Shown piece by piece: positions 1 through 7,935 of a stretch of 64,000 nucleotides of DNA. Numbering within the stretch: the first letter of the stretch is position 1; each line of letters starts with the position of its first letter. Under the pieces are notes generated by a model. That model saw nothing but the letters and a program-made list of their open reading frames with translations. It did not search any database and was not told the DNA's origin. The position numbers and the translations under genes were made by a program. The stretch is from DUTS01 sp050951605 (GTDB lineage: Bacteria; Bacillota; Peptococcia; DRI-13; DTU073), in assembly GCA_050951605.1 (NCBI GenBank), contig JBMNJJ010000009.1:440697-504696 (forward strand). Reading direction: 5' to 3'.

Positions 1-2
1 AA

Positions 3-668
3 GGAAGAAGATTACTTAAGAAATATCGTAATGGGGAAATAGAATATGACTTTGAAAATTCTGAGGAAGAAAAAGAAAAACAAGATAAGCGTAGACTTTT
101 TCCACCTTTGCCGGAAAGATACCAAACAACTTATGTTATTCTTTTAAAAGTTGGTTTTGTGGCTTGGCTGGCTTATCTTGCTTCTCCTTATCTGCATATA
201 AATCAGTTTGTTTTATGTTTGGTTTTTGGTGTTATTGGTAGAGAGATTGGCTTTTTGGAAGACCATGCCCTTAATAGAGCCGGTGCATTCGGCTTTTTGA
301 TGACTATTTTGATGGCGTTTATCTTTGCTAATTTAGCTCAAGCAACTCCCGAAATGTTAGCTCAGATTGCTTTGCCCTTGTTTGGTTTGATTGTTCTTGG
401 TCTAATCGGAATGGGTATTTTGTCGATGCTTGTTGGTAAATTGCTCGGTTATTCTAAAGAAATGGCTTTTTCCATTGCGATGACTGCTTTGTACGGTTTC
501 CCGGCTGACTATATTTTGACAATCGAGACAGCTAAATCTGTTGCCGAAAATGATGATGAATTTAAATATATTACTAGTCAAACGGTGCCTAAGATGTTGG
601 TGGGTGGTTTCACTACGGTTACGATTACTTCTGTTATTTTAGCAGGAATCTTTGTAAAAATGATATAA
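3..668 (+). CDS. Integral membrane protein, C-terminal part (5' end outside window)
   Basis: The reading frame is open from the first bases of the window, so this is the C-terminal ~221 residues of a longer protein. A charged Glu/Lys-rich loop (about residues 10-30) is followed by several hydrophobic helices, a pattern typical of a secondary transporter. The last part carries conserved-looking Gly/Pro-rich membrane segments and ends after a final helix. It lies 53 bases upstream of an M20 amidohydrolase, so a linked role such as uptake of a substrate that the hydrolase cleaves is possible. I do not recognise the family with certainty. An internal TTG at 108 is unlikely to be the real start because the frame continues upstream. 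Confidence 0.7.
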   Translation, partial: GRRLLKKYRNGEIEYDFENSEEEKEKQDKRRLFPPLPERYQTTYVILLKVGFVAWLAYLASPYLHINQFVLCLVFGVIGREIGFLEDHALNRAGAFGFLMTILMAFIFANLAQATPEMLAQIALPLFGLIVLGLIGMGILSMLVGKLLGYSKEMAFSIAMTALYGFPADYILTIETAKSVAENDDEFKYITSQTVPKMLVGGFTTVTITSVILAGIFVKMI

Positions 669-721
669 GAACATAAAACTAATTTTTCGACGACTAAAAT
701 TTATAAAAGGAAGTGTTAGAA

Positions 722-1882
722 ATGGAAGTAAAAGACGTCGCCAAGAAGTACAAACAATATGTTATTGATTTACGGAGAGAGTTTCATATGTATCCTGAGG
801 CAAGCTTTCAGGAGCATAGAACTTCAAAAAGGGTTAGGGAAGAATTAGGGAAAATGGGGATTCCCTGTTATTTAGTTGGAGAAACAGGAGTAGTAGGGAT
901 AATTGAAGGAGCAAAACCCGGTAAGACTGTTGCCTTACGAGGTGATATGGATGCTTTGGATTTACATGAAGAAAATGAAGTAGAATATAAATCGAAAAAT
1001 GAAAATTATATGCATGGTTGTGGTCATGATGGACATACTGCGATGTTGTTAGGTGCGGCGAAAGTACTTCAGGAAATGAAGGACCAGTTAAAAGGGAAGG
1101 TTAAACTTTTTTTTCAACCTGCTGAGGAATTGGCGCTGGGAGCTAAATCTATGCTTAGCGAAATAGATGATGTTGATAATATTTTAGGGATGCATGTGTG
1201 GTCACCAATTCCCTCCGGAAAAATTTCTGTAGATCCTGGTCCAAAAATGGCGGCAACCGATATTTTCAAGATACGGGTTAAGGGAAAAGGAGGACATGGG
1301 TCTGCACCACATCAAGGCGTTGATGCGGTTGTTATTGCCTCAGCTATTGTGATGAACTTGCAGACACTTGTAAGTAGGGAGATTAGCCCTTTGGAATCTG
1401 TTGTGGTAAGTGTCGGACTGTTAAAAGCAGGGTCAAGATTTAATGTTCTTGCCGGAGATGGCATCTTGGAAGGTAATGTTAGAAGTTTTAATCCTGAATT
1501 GAGAAAAGAGTTACCTAAAATGATTGAAAGAGTTGCCAAAAATACGGCCGCAAGTTATCGTGGAGAAATAGAGATGGAATATTTTTGGGGTACTCCACCT
1601 ACTATTAATGATGAAAAGAGTGCTGCTAGAGCAGCTAAAGCTGTAGAAAAAATATTGGGAAGTCAGGGTGTGATTAAACATGAGAAAGTTACCGGAGGCG
1701 AAGATTTTGCCTATTTCTTAGAAAAAGTCCCTGGTGTCTTAGCATTAATAGGTACCGGTAATCCTGCTAAGCAAACAGATTATCCGCATCATCATCCCAA
1801 GTTTAATCTTGATGAGGATGTTCTCGAATATGGTATGGCATTATGTGCTCAGTATGCACTTGATTATCTAAGTGAAGAATAG
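722..1882 (+). CDS. M20 family metallopeptidase / amidohydrolase
   Basis: This is a 386-residue cytosolic metal-dependent amidohydrolase of the M20D type (IAA-amino acid hydrolase/hippurate hydrolase-like), which cleaves N-acyl amino acids or related amides. Seen: the metal-binding GCGHDGH motif near residue 100, RGDMDA upstream, PAEE near residue 140, a dimerisation-domain GGHGSAPH segment and a C-terminal TGGEDFAYF motif. An in-frame GTG at 713 lies against the Shine-Dalgarno sequence; the ATG at 722, 9 bases after AAAAGGAAG, is the better start. The exact substrate cannot be read from sequence. It is followed by a strong terminator. Confidence 0.9.
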   Translation: MEVKDVAKKYKQYVIDLRREFHMYPEASFQEHRTSKRVREELGKMGIPCYLVGETGVVGIIEGAKPGKTVALRGDMDALDLHEENEVEYKSKNENYMHGCGHDGHTAMLLGAAKVLQEMKDQLKGKVKLFFQPAEELALGAKSMLSEIDDVDNILGMHVWSPIPSGKISVDPGPKMAATDIFKIRVKGKGGHGSAPHQGVDAVVIASAIVMNLQTLVSREISPLESVVVSVGLLKAGSRFNVLAGDGILEGNVRSFNPELRKELPKMIERVAKNTAASYRGEIEMEYFWGTPPTINDEKSAARAAKAVEKILGSQGVIKHEKVTGGEDFAYFLEKVPGVLALIGTGNPAKQTDYPHHHPKFNLDEDVLEYGMALCAQYALDYLSEE

Positions 1883-1899
1883 ATAATCAGCGTAGCATA

Positions 1900-1937
1900 A
1901 AAAGGCTATTGGCGGTTAGGCGCTAATAGCCTTTTTT
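1900..1937 (+). terminator. Rho-independent terminator after the M20 gene
   Basis: A GC-containing stem (AAAGGCTATT pairing with AATAGCCTTT, extended by GGCG/CGCT) is followed by a T run. It ends the transcript of the amidohydrolase. Confidence 0.85.
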
Positions 1938-1953
1938 AGTGCGCCTGGAGATG

Positions 1954-1983
1954 TTCGACTTTGTCATAAAAATATAATATAAT
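1954..1983 (+). promoter_or_regulatory. Predicted sigma-A promoter for the lipoprotein gene
   Basis: TTCGAC (1954-1959) and TATAAT (1978-1983) are separated by 18 bases. The site lies between the upstream terminator and the lipoprotein gene that starts at 2049. Confidence 0.5.
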
Positions 1984-2048
1984 ATGAAACCTAAAGAGAG
2001 TTTTTTACGTCAAAGTAAATTGAGTAGAAGTTAGCAGGAGGTAATGAC

Positions 2049-2948
2049 ATGAAAAAAGCATCTTTGTTTGTACTTATCCTATTTTTGAACATCTCTCTGT
2101 TTGGTTGTGTAAATGTGGAAAAACCGCAACAAGCGAAGGACGGTGATGTGGCGGAAGTCACGAGTTTGGTTGAGGATTTCGGCAGCAAACTGCAAACAGT
2201 TTCACTTCTAGCTCCGGAGGATATAGTGAAAAAGAGTATCCAAGAGAATTATGGTGATTTTATATCCCCGGAACTTCTTGCAGAATGGTTACGCAATCCT
2301 CAAAATGCGCCAGGGAGGTTGACTTCAAGTCCATGGCCGGAGCGTATAGAGATTTTAGCTATTAAGAAATTAGCAGAGCAGAAGTATGAAGTTAAAGGTG
2401 AAATTATTGAAATAACGAGTATGGAGGAAGAGAGCGGTGGGGTTGCAGCGAAAAGGTCAATCACTTTAGTAGTGGAGAAAATCGAAAATCGCTGGTATAT
2501 TAATGCTGTTACACTCGGCGGGTACGAGGATAGTGATGCAATTGTGTACAGAAATACAGAATATGGTTTTAGTTTTTCCTTACCGGAAAGTTGGCAAGAC
2601 TATACGATTATAACTGAGCAATGGAAGGGGCTCGCTTTAGAAGGTTCACAAGGTGATGAAACTGTGGAAACCGGTCCCCTGATTCTGATTAGACATCCTC
2701 AATGGACTTCGGAAGACTCGCGACAGGATATTCCTATTATGGTTTTTACGCTTAATCAGTGGAACTTGCTGCAGCAGGAAAAATTCCATATCGGGGCAGC
2801 ACCTATGGGACCTAAAGAACTAGGTCGTAATGAACAATATGTCTTTGCCCTCCCGGCACGTTATAATTATGCCTTCCCGACAGGATACGAAGAAGTGGAA
2901 AATATTTTAGAAGGCAATCCTCTTCAGATAGCACATAACATTATTTAG
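2049..2948 (+). CDS. Putative lipoprotein, function unknown
   Basis: This 299-residue protein has a lipoprotein signal peptide: a positive N-terminus, a hydrophobic core and a lipobox LFGC with the Cys at residue 20. It is therefore expected to be anchored on the outer face of the membrane. The middle region (about 45-165) looks like an NTF2/Cystatin-type alpha+beta domain. The C-terminal part (about 170-290) begins with YGFSFSLPESW, a pattern seen in PsbP-like secreted domains. GCAGGAGG lies 7 bases before the ATG. The gene has its own promoter and appears monocistronic; its last 8 bases overlap the 3' end of a decayed gene on the opposite strand. No enzyme motif was recognised. Confidence 0.75.
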   Translation: MKKASLFVLILFLNISLFGCVNVEKPQQAKDGDVAEVTSLVEDFGSKLQTVSLLAPEDIVKKSIQENYGDFISPELLAEWLRNPQNAPGRLTSSPWPERIEILAIKKLAEQKYEVKGEIIEITSMEEESGGVAAKRSITLVVEKIENRWYINAVTLGGYEDSDAIVYRNTEYGFSFSLPESWQDYTIITEQWKGLALEGSQGDETVETGPLILIRHPQWTSEDSRQDIPIMVFTLNQWNLLQQEKFHIGAAPMGPKELGRNEQYVFALPARYNYAFPTGYEEVENILEGNPLQIAHNII

Positions 2949-3205
2949 CCATACCCAGAATTACACCTGATATAAAAGGAATTAACCAAATAAACCAGAC
3001 AAAAATACTAAATTTGTGAAAATTAAATTTTGCTTTTTCATCATGCTTATTAAAACAAGCGTTGCCCAAAGTGCATGAAAAAGCATTAAAAGTATTGCGA
3101 GTAAACCCGTTATGCCATGGAAATTTAATTTGAAATGCGATGAAGATGAAACACTTCATATGACAGACATGGCATAAAATTAATTTCGGAAATAGATGTA
3201 CTCGT
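2941..3205 (-). pseudogene. Decayed HsmA/TIGR03987-like small membrane protein gene
   Basis: On the minus strand two overlapping frames together encode the second half of a small multi-helix membrane protein. One frame gives HGITGLLAILLMLFHALWAT; another continues as NFHKFSIFVWFIWLIPF and ends in GVILGMAK at a TAA (2941-2943). The switch lies near 3040-3055. A second apparent shift lies near 3145-3160. The N-terminal half is missing because the region runs into the leader of the HAD gene. The joined sequence resembles the HsmA/TIGR03987 family of about 130 residues (recalled pattern, not searched). It converges on the upstream lipoprotein gene with an 8-base overlap. I regard it as a real gene remnant, not an intact ORF. 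Confidence 0.6.
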
Positions 3206-3256
3206 CGGGAAAGCGAAATCGTTTTGCTATTATCCCCGGGGGAGAGGAGTTTATTT

Positions 3257-3949
3257 ATGAAAGGTGAAATAGTAAAAAGTTGGAAGGTAAAAGGGGCTAT
3301 TTTTGATTTAGATGGTACACTTATCGATTCTCTGGGGGTGTGGAAAAATCTGGACAAGGACTTTCTTAAAAAAAGAGGGTTTACGGTTCCCCAGGATATA
3401 GATCAGGTTGTGAAAAACTTGAGTTTTCAGGATGCGGCAGTGTATTTCAAAGAAAAATTCCACCTTTCCCAAACTATTGCAGAAATAATGGAAGAGTGGA
3501 ATAGGATGGTTTTTGACGAATATGCGTTTTGTATTGGGTTGAAGCCGGGAGTCAGGGAATACCTGATATATCTTGAAACACAGGGCATAAAGATAGGGCT
3601 GGCAACAAGCAACACCAGAAAGCTGACAGAAGTTGTTCTTAGAAATAACGGTGTATATGACTATTTTGAGGTGATCAAAACGGGGGATGAGGTGGAAAGA
3701 GATAAAAACTTCCCCGATATTTATTTGCTCTGTGCGCAAGGATTACAGTTAGAACCTGGGCAATGTGTTGTGTTTGAGGATATCCTGCCGGGGATATTAA
3801 GTGCTAAGACTGCCGGAATGAAGACGGTAAGGGTTTATGATCAGTACTCAAAACATGAATGGGAAGAAATTAAAATGAATGCCGATTTATATATTTCAAG
3901 TTTTGAAGAATTAACAGAAAGAGGGATAACCGGAGTTTGTCAAAAATAA
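3257..3949 (+). CDS. HAD-superfamily hydrolase, beta-phosphoglucomutase-like
   Basis: This 230-residue cytosolic HAD phosphatase/phosphomutase carries motif I FDLDGTLIDS near residue 15 (nucleophile Asp and acid Asp), motif II ATSN near 115 and a motif III/IV region with VVFEDILPG near 175. The helical insert after motif I is the C1 cap typical of beta-PGM and phosphoglycolate-phosphatase-like proteins. The ATG at 3257 follows GGAGAGGAG by about 7 bases; an in-frame earlier start at 3224 has no ribosome-binding site. Substrate unknown. The next gene, splB, converges from the other strand, leaving only 12 bases. Confidence 0.85.
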   Translation: MKGEIVKSWKVKGAIFDLDGTLIDSLGVWKNLDKDFLKKRGFTVPQDIDQVVKNLSFQDAAVYFKEKFHLSQTIAEIMEEWNRMVFDEYAFCIGLKPGVREYLIYLETQGIKIGLATSNTRKLTEVVLRNNGVYDYFEVIKTGDEVERDKNFPDIYLLCAQGLQLEPGQCVVFEDILPGILSAKTAGMKTVRVYDQYSKHEWEEIKMNADLYISSFEELTERGITGVCQK

Positions 3950-3961
3950 TTTTACTAGGAA

Positions 3962-4999
3962 TTAGACAAAGTATTCAATTTCTGCCTCGGGGAGATATTC
4001 ATCTGTTAATTGCAGAAAGAAGGCTTTTAATTCCTTCATTTCTTCCGGTGGGTAGATGTATTTGCCATATCCGAACTGACCGTATTTATATTTACGTTTG
4101 CTTTCTTCCAGTGGTAATTTAGTTTGGGGAAAGACTTTCAGGATGTGGGATTTGGCTCTAGGGGTAAAGCGATGTGTAATAAATTCAAGGGAAAGTTTTT
4201 TCGGAGACCGGTTCTCTGAAATAGTTGGGGTTAGTAATTCCTTTAATAAAATAAACAGTTTAGTATATTCGTCTTGCCAGTTCTCGAACTTAAAGAGAGG
4301 GGCAATGATAAACCCCAACGGATACCCGGCTTGTAAAACTTTTCTGGCCGCTAAGATTCTTTCTCGAGCAGAAGGTGTCCCATGCTCGAACCTTTTTATT
4401 ATTTCTTCACAATTCAGGCTAAATCGGAATTTTGTATGACCATGATGATTAGCGTCCAAAAGGCTCTCTACTTCGGTAAATTTAGTCACAAAGCGAAAGC
4501 GCCCTTGAGGTTGCTTTCCAAAGAAATTAATTGTTTTCTTTAAGCTACCGGTGTATTTTTCAACCGGTAAAGGATCTGAGGTGGCAGCTCCTTCAAAAAC
4601 TGTTATTTCCGGTAAGCGTTTTTTGATGATATCTTGAGTTAATTCTAGTATTTCAGCAATATTTACATAAATCCGTACGTATGGCTTGGGTCCTAATGTT
4701 GTTGCTAAATAACAATATTCGCACATGCCAGGACAACTTGTTGCCAGTGGTAACTGATAGTGTGCAGATGGTTTACAGGTTTGAAAGGTTTTACTGCGTC
4801 TGACTCCTATGACCAGTGTTTTTTTAGCTTTTTGATATAATTCAACGGGCGTATTTCCGGTTATTCCGGTTACTCTATTATGTGAAGTTGTTGCTTGTAC
4901 CGGAATATTTATCTGTCGAAAATAGTCTACCAAATTCTTGCCTAAAGGGTAATCTAGGGCCTGAGGTTCATAAAATACTTGGTGTGGCACAAAGGTCAT
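3962..4999 (-). CDS. splB: Spore photoproduct lyase (radical SAM DNA repair)
   Basis: This 345-residue protein belongs to the radical SAM family that reverses the UV-induced spore photoproduct thymine dimer during germination. The iron-sulfur motif CxxxCxxC is present (Cys89, Cys93, Cys96 in SCPGMCEYCY), as are the conserved KSKRKYK-like C-terminal region (EESKRKYKYGQ) and the ending IEYF. The motif that in Bacillus subtilis carries the hydrogen-donor Cys141 (FEAACTSD, from memory) reads FEGAATSD here, giving Ala139. I chose the ATG at 4999, 6 bases downstream of GAGAGGTG; the GTG at 5008 overlaps that site. Regulation by a forespore sigma factor would be expected but no clear site was seen. 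Confidence 0.92.
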   Translation of the reverse strand: MTFVPHQVFYEPQALDYPLGKNLVDYFRQINIPVQATTSHNRVTGITGNTPVELYQKAKKTLVIGVRRSKTFQTCKPSAHYQLPLATSCPGMCEYCYLATTLGPKPYVRIYVNIAEILELTQDIIKKRLPEITVFEGAATSDPLPVEKYTGSLKKTINFFGKQPQGRFRFVTKFTEVESLLDANHHGHTKFRFSLNCEEIIKRFEHGTPSARERILAARKVLQAGYPLGFIIAPLFKFENWQDEYTKLFILLKELLTPTISENRSPKKLSLEFITHRFTPRAKSHILKVFPQTKLPLEESKRKYKYGQFGYGKYIYPPEEMKELKAFFLQLTDEYLPEAEIEYFV

Positions 5000-5077
5000 T
5001 TTTCTCACCTCTCACTCTAGGTTGCCCAGAAGAACCTTCAATATAAGTGATTTAATATTAAAAAGGAGAGGACATTT

Positions 5078-5110
5078 ATGGAATCCTTCATATTTTGTAG
5101 CAACAGTTAG
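5078..5110 (+). other. Ten-codon ORF with a strong ribosome-binding site; decayed gene or leader peptide
   Basis: AAAAAGGAGAGG stands 6 bases before an ATG that opens only MESFIFCSNS before a stop. A second frame just downstream (about 5100-5142) reads QQLAKNTEEQIRQ then stop, which looks protein-like, so a small gene broken by an indel is possible. The remaining bases up to 5220 hold nothing else I can identify. Confidence 0.25.
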
Positions 5111-5220
5111 CGAAAAATACTGAAGAACAAATAAGACAATAATCATGTGAGGTTCACATTTATAACAGCAGATTTTGAGGAAAATAAAATGTTAAAACAT
5201 TTACATGGATATTTTTAGTA

Positions 5221-5484
5221 ATGATTAATTATGAGTTGTTGATAAAAGTGATACGTTATAAAGGTAGTTATTCCGGTAGTAGAGAGATGGAAATAAAAGA
5301 CGACTGGGTTTATATAACAGGTTTTGAGCGGGAAAATGAAGTGTATGGTTTAGTTGTTTTTGATGAGCATGGCAAGGAAATATTTAAGACTTCTGAGCGT
5401 ATGATCTCTGCTTCATTAGCCGGAGATTTGCTTGTCTATAAAACGGCAGAAAGCCAGAAGAATTATGCAGTAAGGTTACCATAG
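5221..5484 (+). CDS. Hypothetical protein, 87 residues
   Basis: I do not recognise this small hydrophilic protein. It alternates short beta-prone segments (DDWVYITGF, GLVVFDEHGKEIF) with Gly/Asp turns, as in one or two blades of a propeller-like fold. There is no signal peptide or membrane helix. The ribosome-binding site is weak (GGAT about 12 bases upstream), and the frame is open a little further 5' without a start codon, so the true N-terminus is uncertain. It ends shortly before a bidirectional terminator shared with the cold-shock gene. It could be the surviving end of a larger gene. Confidence 0.45.
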   Translation: MINYELLIKVIRYKGSYSGSREMEIKDDWVYITGFERENEVYGLVVFDEHGKEIFKTSERMISASLAGDLLVYKTAESQKNYAVRLP

Positions 5485-5510
5485 TAATAGAAACTTGATT
5501 TAAGAAAAGA

Positions 5511-5556
5511 AAAAAGGAGTGTCGCGAAGTTTAAACTTCAGCAACACTCCTTTTAA
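5511..5556. terminator. Bidirectional terminator between the small ORF and csp
   Basis: The stem AAAAGGAGTGT / ACACTCCTTTT encloses an inner GAAGTTTAAACTTC palindrome. A T run follows on the + strand, and the A run on the left gives a T run for minus-strand transcripts, so it can serve both converging genes. Confidence 0.8.
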
Positions 5557-5568
5557 TAGTTTCTTAAT

Positions 5569-5772
5569 TTAGTTATTACAGCGAATAACATTTTCAGCTT
5601 GTGGTCCGCGATTGCCTTCGACTACGTCAAAGGTTACTTCTTCACCTTCGTCAAGAGTTTTGAATCCGTCGCCTTGAATTGCGGAGAAATGAACAAAAAC
5701 ATCTCCACCTTCATCTGATTCAATGAAACCAAAACCTTTTTCTGCATTAAACCATTTAACTTTACCCTGCAT
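5569..5772 (-). CDS. cspB: Cold-shock protein (CSD family)
   Basis: This 67-residue single-domain cold-shock protein binds single-stranded RNA and DNA and acts as an RNA chaperone. The full length matches the family; RNP1-like KGFGFIE and RNP2-like VFVHFSAI are both present, and the start MQGKVKWFN is canonical. AAAGGAGG lies 7 bases before the ATG. A promoter on the minus strand about 120 bases upstream leaves a long untranslated leader, as is usual for cold-inducible csp genes, but cold induction is inferred only. The particular paralogue letter is uncertain. Confidence 0.95.
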   Translation of the reverse strand: MQGKVKWFNAEKGFGFIESDEGGDVFVHFSAIQGDGFKTLDEGEEVTFDVVEGNRGPQAENVIRCNN

Positions 5773-5892
5773 TTTAAAACCTCCTTTACCATTAGACTGA
5801 TCAAAAAGTCACATTCGAATACCCTTTGACCATTAATTTAAAAAAGAGGTCAAAACAGGTGTATCTTTGAAACTCTTTAACACGTGCTGTTT

Positions 5893-5921
5893 ATAATAAC
5901 ATAGTTTGATAATAATGTAAA
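5893..5921 (-). promoter_or_regulatory. Predicted sigma-A promoter and long leader of csp
   Basis: Reading the minus strand, TTTACA and TATTAT are separated by 17 bases. Transcription would start near 5886, giving a leader of about 110 bases before the ATG at 5772. Long 5' leaders of this kind are typical of cold-shock mRNAs. Confidence 0.6.
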
Positions 5922-5999
5922 GAAGTTACCTTTTTTTAAACAGATTTCAGTGATTAGAAAGAAATTCTCCTGGCAAGGATAAGGTCGGGGGGATTTTTT

Positions 6000-7736
6000 A
6001 TGCGTAAAAGAATTATTATAACTATGTTTTTTTTCGTTAGTTTACTGTTTTTAGTTGCCGGACGAGTTTTTTATTTGCAAGTTGTTAATGGTTCTCATTC
6101 CGGTCGGGAATTAGCACAAAAAGCTTTAAAGTTTCGCAGTCAATACTTGTCGGCAGAGGAATATTATCGGGGTGAAATTTTAGATAGGAATATGTTTTCT
6201 CTTACTGATAGTGGTATTAGACCGACCTTAGTCGCTTTTCCGGGAAGTATTAAAAACATAGATGAGACTTGTGAAAAACTAGAGGCTATTTTAGAAATTC
6301 CGGCGCAAGAAAGTGAAGCCAATATACGCAGAAGTCGGGAAAATTATGGTCGCCGCACTCCTTTAATTTTAAAAGTTAATTTAACTTCAGAAGAAGTAAA
6401 AAAGTATCAAGCCAATAAGATTCCGGGTCTCACCGTTATTCCGATAAAGACCAGGTATGGACCTAATTCTGTAGCCAAACATGTCGTAGGTTATGTAAAT
6501 AGTATTAATGCGCAAAAGTGGCAAGAGTTTACTCAGACTAAAAAAACTGTGGAAACGAATAGTTTTTTAGCGACAGCTTATCGCTTAACGGATAAAATTG
6601 GTGTGGCTGGTTTGGAAGGTAAGTATGAGGAAATATTAAAAGGTTCGCAACCGGAAAACAGAATTATTGGTTTTACTGATGCTAATGGTAAGCTTTTAGA
6701 GGGATTAGGGTATAAAATAAAAAAAGAACAAGCTGATGTTTGGCGTAATCATTTAATTTTGACTGTAGATAGACATTATCAAGAAATCGTAGAAAGGGTC
6801 ATGGATGAAGAGATTGTTCGAGGTGCCGTAGTGGTAATTGATATTCCTACCGGTGATGTTTTAGCTTTAGCCAGTAGACCTAATTTTGATCAGAATCAGG
6901 TGGAAAAATATTTAAGCGGAGTCGATGAACTTCTTGATCGTACGAATAGAGTTGCTTTTTATCCCGGTTCTGTTTTTAAAATGGTGGCGGCGGCAGGAGT
7001 GTTGGAAGAAAATTTAGTTCAAACGGGCGAAAAATTTATTTGTACGGGAACCTATATTTTCCCTGATGATACAGAGATTAATTGTTTACGTGAACATGGG
7101 GAGATAACTTTAAAGGAAGCAATTGAAAAGTCATGCAATACTACTTTTATTCAACTAGGTTTGAGATTAGGAAGTAGTAAGTTTTTGCATTATGCTAAGA
7201 AATTAGGTTTTGAGATTAAGGTCAATAATCAGTCACCGCCAGCCTTGTTAGGGAATGCTTCACTAGGACAACAAGGGGTTTTGGTTAGTCCTCTACAGAT
7301 AGCTAATTTGTATGCGACAATAGGCAGGGGGGGGCTTTATTGTCCTTGGCGTCTTGTGGCTCAAATTCGCAATTATCAAGGGGATATAATTCAAGAATTT
7401 CAGCCTGCAATTCCTAGACAAGTTTTAAAACCGGCCACATGTGCTTTTTTAAAAGATGCTCTAACCGAAGCAACTCGTGTGGGAACCGGTCAACAAGCTT
7501 GGTTAGAAGGAAAAGGAACAGCAGGTAAAACAGGGACGGCCCAGGCTAATGAAGCAGGTAAGGTTATTGCTTGGTTTGCCGGTTTTACTCCCCTGGAAAA
7601 TCCACGTTTAGCGATTGCGGTAATGGTGGAAGAGAAAAAAAATGATTCTAGAGGGGATTTAAGAGGTGGAGAGGTAGCGGCTCCGGTATTTAAAGAAATA
7701 GCTAAGGAGATTTTTAAATTGACCGAGGACAGTTAG
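6000..7736 (+). CDS. Class B penicillin-binding protein (transpeptidase)
   Basis: This 578-residue D,D-transpeptidase cross-links peptidoglycan outside the membrane. An N-terminal membrane anchor (about residues 5-23) is followed by a PBP dimerisation-type region and the transpeptidase domain with all three active-site motifs: SVFK near Ser324, SCN near Ser378 and KTGT near Lys510. There are no PASTA repeats, which separates it from many PBP2x/SpoVD proteins; it is closer to the PbpA/FtsI-like short class B enzymes. The ATG at 6000 follows a GGGGGGA-rich site. It stands alone between csp and the rnf operon, so a sporulation or vegetative role cannot be decided. Confidence 0.9.
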   Translation: MRKRIIITMFFFVSLLFLVAGRVFYLQVVNGSHSGRELAQKALKFRSQYLSAEEYYRGEILDRNMFSLTDSGIRPTLVAFPGSIKNIDETCEKLEAILEIPAQESEANIRRSRENYGRRTPLILKVNLTSEEVKKYQANKIPGLTVIPIKTRYGPNSVAKHVVGYVNSINAQKWQEFTQTKKTVETNSFLATAYRLTDKIGVAGLEGKYEEILKGSQPENRIIGFTDANGKLLEGLGYKIKKEQADVWRNHLILTVDRHYQEIVERVMDEEIVRGAVVVIDIPTGDVLALASRPNFDQNQVEKYLSGVDELLDRTNRVAFYPGSVFKMVAAAGVLEENLVQTGEKFICTGTYIFPDDTEINCLREHGEITLKEAIEKSCNTTFIQLGLRLGSSKFLHYAKKLGFEIKVNNQSPPALLGNASLGQQGVLVSPLQIANLYATIGRGGLYCPWRLVAQIRNYQGDIIQEFQPAIPRQVLKPATCAFLKDALTEATRVGTGQQAWLEGKGTAGKTGTAQANEAGKVIAWFAGFTPLENPRLAIAVMVEEKKNDSRGDLRGGEVAAPVFKEIAKEIFKLTEDS

Positions 7737-7935
7737 TTAAGCAAGATATTTTTTTCATTACGGCAATATTTTTAATTTATTGTTTAATAAAAATGAAATA
7801 TGGTGTAAAATAGTATTATTAATTTAAAACAGATGGACAAGTAGAGAAGTTAAAATTATTTCTTGGAGGCGAATAGTCGGTGTAGAGGAAATAGTTAAAC
7901 AGTAATAAAATTTCTTAAATTAGGAGTGAAAGAGA

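Noticed and set aside
2941..3357. A 138-residue minus-strand ORF
   Set aside because: Only its last third looks like protein, and it continues antisense into the HAD gene. The frames must be joined to make sense, so it is reported as a pseudogene and not as an intact gene.
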